Positions 63,447-64,000 of a stretch of 64,000 bases of DNA are shown here, one piece after another. The stretch comes from Pseudomonadota bacterium (GTDB lineage: Bacteria; Pseudomonadota; Alphaproteobacteria; Sphingomonadales; Sphingomonadaceae), in assembly GCA_023436615.1 (NCBI GenBank), contig JAEZIO010000025.1, positions 1 to 64,000 on the forward strand. Direction: 5' to 3'. The position numbers were made by a program, and so were the translations under genes. The notes under the pieces are model-generated. The model saw only the letters and a list, made by a program, of their open reading frames with translations, did not search any database and was not told where the DNA came from. The stretch's first letter is position 1, and every line of letters begins with the position of its first letter.

Positions 63447-64000
63447 ATGTCGGGACGCAAGCTCTTCCTCGGAGCGCGGTTGAAGCGGCTTCGGCGCGAG
63501 CGCGGCCTCAACCAGAATGCGATGGCTTCGGACCTCGGCATTTCGGCCTCTTATCTCAATCATCTGGAGCGCAACCAACGGCCCGTCACGGCGGGAATCC
63601 TGCTTCGACTCGCCGAGGTTTTCGACATCGACGTTAAGGCCTTCGCTGCCGAAGGCGGCGAGAGCGCCGGCCCTGAGCAGCTCGCCGAAATCTTTTCGGA
63701 CCCGATCCTAGCCGGCCTCGGCGTCAGCCGAATCGAGCTAGTCGAGCTCGTCGATAATGCGCCGACGGTCGCCGAGGGGATCGTCAGGCTGTACACCGCG
63801 CTTCGCGAGCTCCAGCGGCAGCCCGCCGATTCCGGCGGCGCCGACCCCCGTGTCCTCATCACGCCGGAGACCTGGGTCCGGGACTATATCCAGGCGCAGC
63901 GCAACCACTTCCCTGAGCTCGAGGAAGGCGCGGAAACTCTGGGTGGCGCGCTCGGCGATCCTTTGTCGATCGCGGAGGCGCTTCGCCGACGGCTCAAGGA
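63447..64000 (+). CDS. XRE-family regulator of the RamB/short-chain fatty acyl-CoA type (partial)
   Basis: The first 184 residues of a longer protein, cut by the window end. An HTH of the XRE type lies at 7-62 (LGARLKRLRRERGLNQ, SASYLNHLERNQRPVT). The region after it resembles the regulators RamB and ScfR, which have an HTH, then a domain with acyl-CoA-type sensing, and control the glyoxylate shunt. It is divergent from aceA. Identity beyond the HTH is moderate. Confidence 0.8.
   Translation, partial: MSGRKLFLGARLKRLRRERGLNQNAMASDLGISASYLNHLERNQRPVTAGILLRLAEVFDIDVKAFAAEGGESAGPEQLAEIFSDPILAGLGVSRIELVELVDNAPTVAEGIVRLYTALRELQRQPADSGGADPRVLITPETWVRDYIQAQRNHFPELEEGAETLGGALGDPLSIAEALRRRLK

Overview
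The window is high-GC chromosomal DNA with a gene complement typical of an alphaproteobacterium, most likely of the Sphingomonas group. The basis is DivK, DUF3572, COQ9, DUF4170, ATP-dependent 'cisplatin response' ligase, a ubiquinol-cytochrome c chaperone, TonB-dependent uptake, abundant GTG/TTG starts and many 4-bp ATGA overlaps; this placement is inference from gene content. It is almost entirely coding (no gap over 300 bases). I see no tRNA, rRNA, insertion sequence, prophage or CRISPR array.

Layout. 0.1-5.8 kb: clpS, murA and an exported amidase, then two small-molecule transporters and ispG on the minus strand. 5.9-10.4 kb: a compact accessory operon of a membrane-anchored TIR-TPR protein, a small beta-rich protein and a SLOG-multi-TM protein, the best candidate for an undescribed system. 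10.4-17.4 kb: an SPFH / AT-hook RHH / hydrolase operon, isoaspartyl peptidase, a FemAB-like acyltransferase, RidA, an SDR, DUF3572, divK and rpmG. 17.4-27.8 kb: ATP-dependent DNA ligase, exported amidohydrolase plus S10 peptidase, a tandem cold-shock protein, rnd and lptC-lptA-lptB-rpoN. 27.8-34.7 kb (minus): the replication block dnaN - monooxygenase - recF - rhlE-like helicase - gyrB. 34.8-43.8 kb: fasciclin lipoprotein, a repeat-rich exported protein, an MFS transporter with a TonB receptor and divergent TetR regulator, tryptophan 2,3-dioxygenase with a PLP enzyme, and bamE. 43.9-53.5 kb: cytochrome bc1 chaperone, YceD, ssb, a cytochrome c-FTR1 iron permease, and a long minus-strand run tonB - ribD - ribE - ribB - ribH - EamA - COQ9. 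53.6-60.3 kb: gltX-nadE, prs-SRAP, rpmI-rplT and the TIGR02587/TIGR02588 membrane pair. 60.3-64 kb: the glyoxylate shunt (aceB, DUF4170, aceA) with a divergent RamB/ScfR-type regulator cut by the window edge.

Genes working together: LptABC moves lipopolysaccharide, BamE and TonB serve the outer membrane; ribD/E/B/H form the riboflavin pathway, but the RibA-type domain fused to RibB lacks its zinc cysteines, so GTP cyclohydrolase II must be encoded elsewhere. dnaN, recF and gyrB keep a remnant of the ancestral replication cluster without dnaA. The 5.9-10.4 kb operon pairs a TIR domain that keeps the catalytic-type glutamate with a SLOG sensor fused to membrane helices, a logic like Thoeris (NAD-derived signal sensed by a SLOG effector). 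That function is inferred, not shown.
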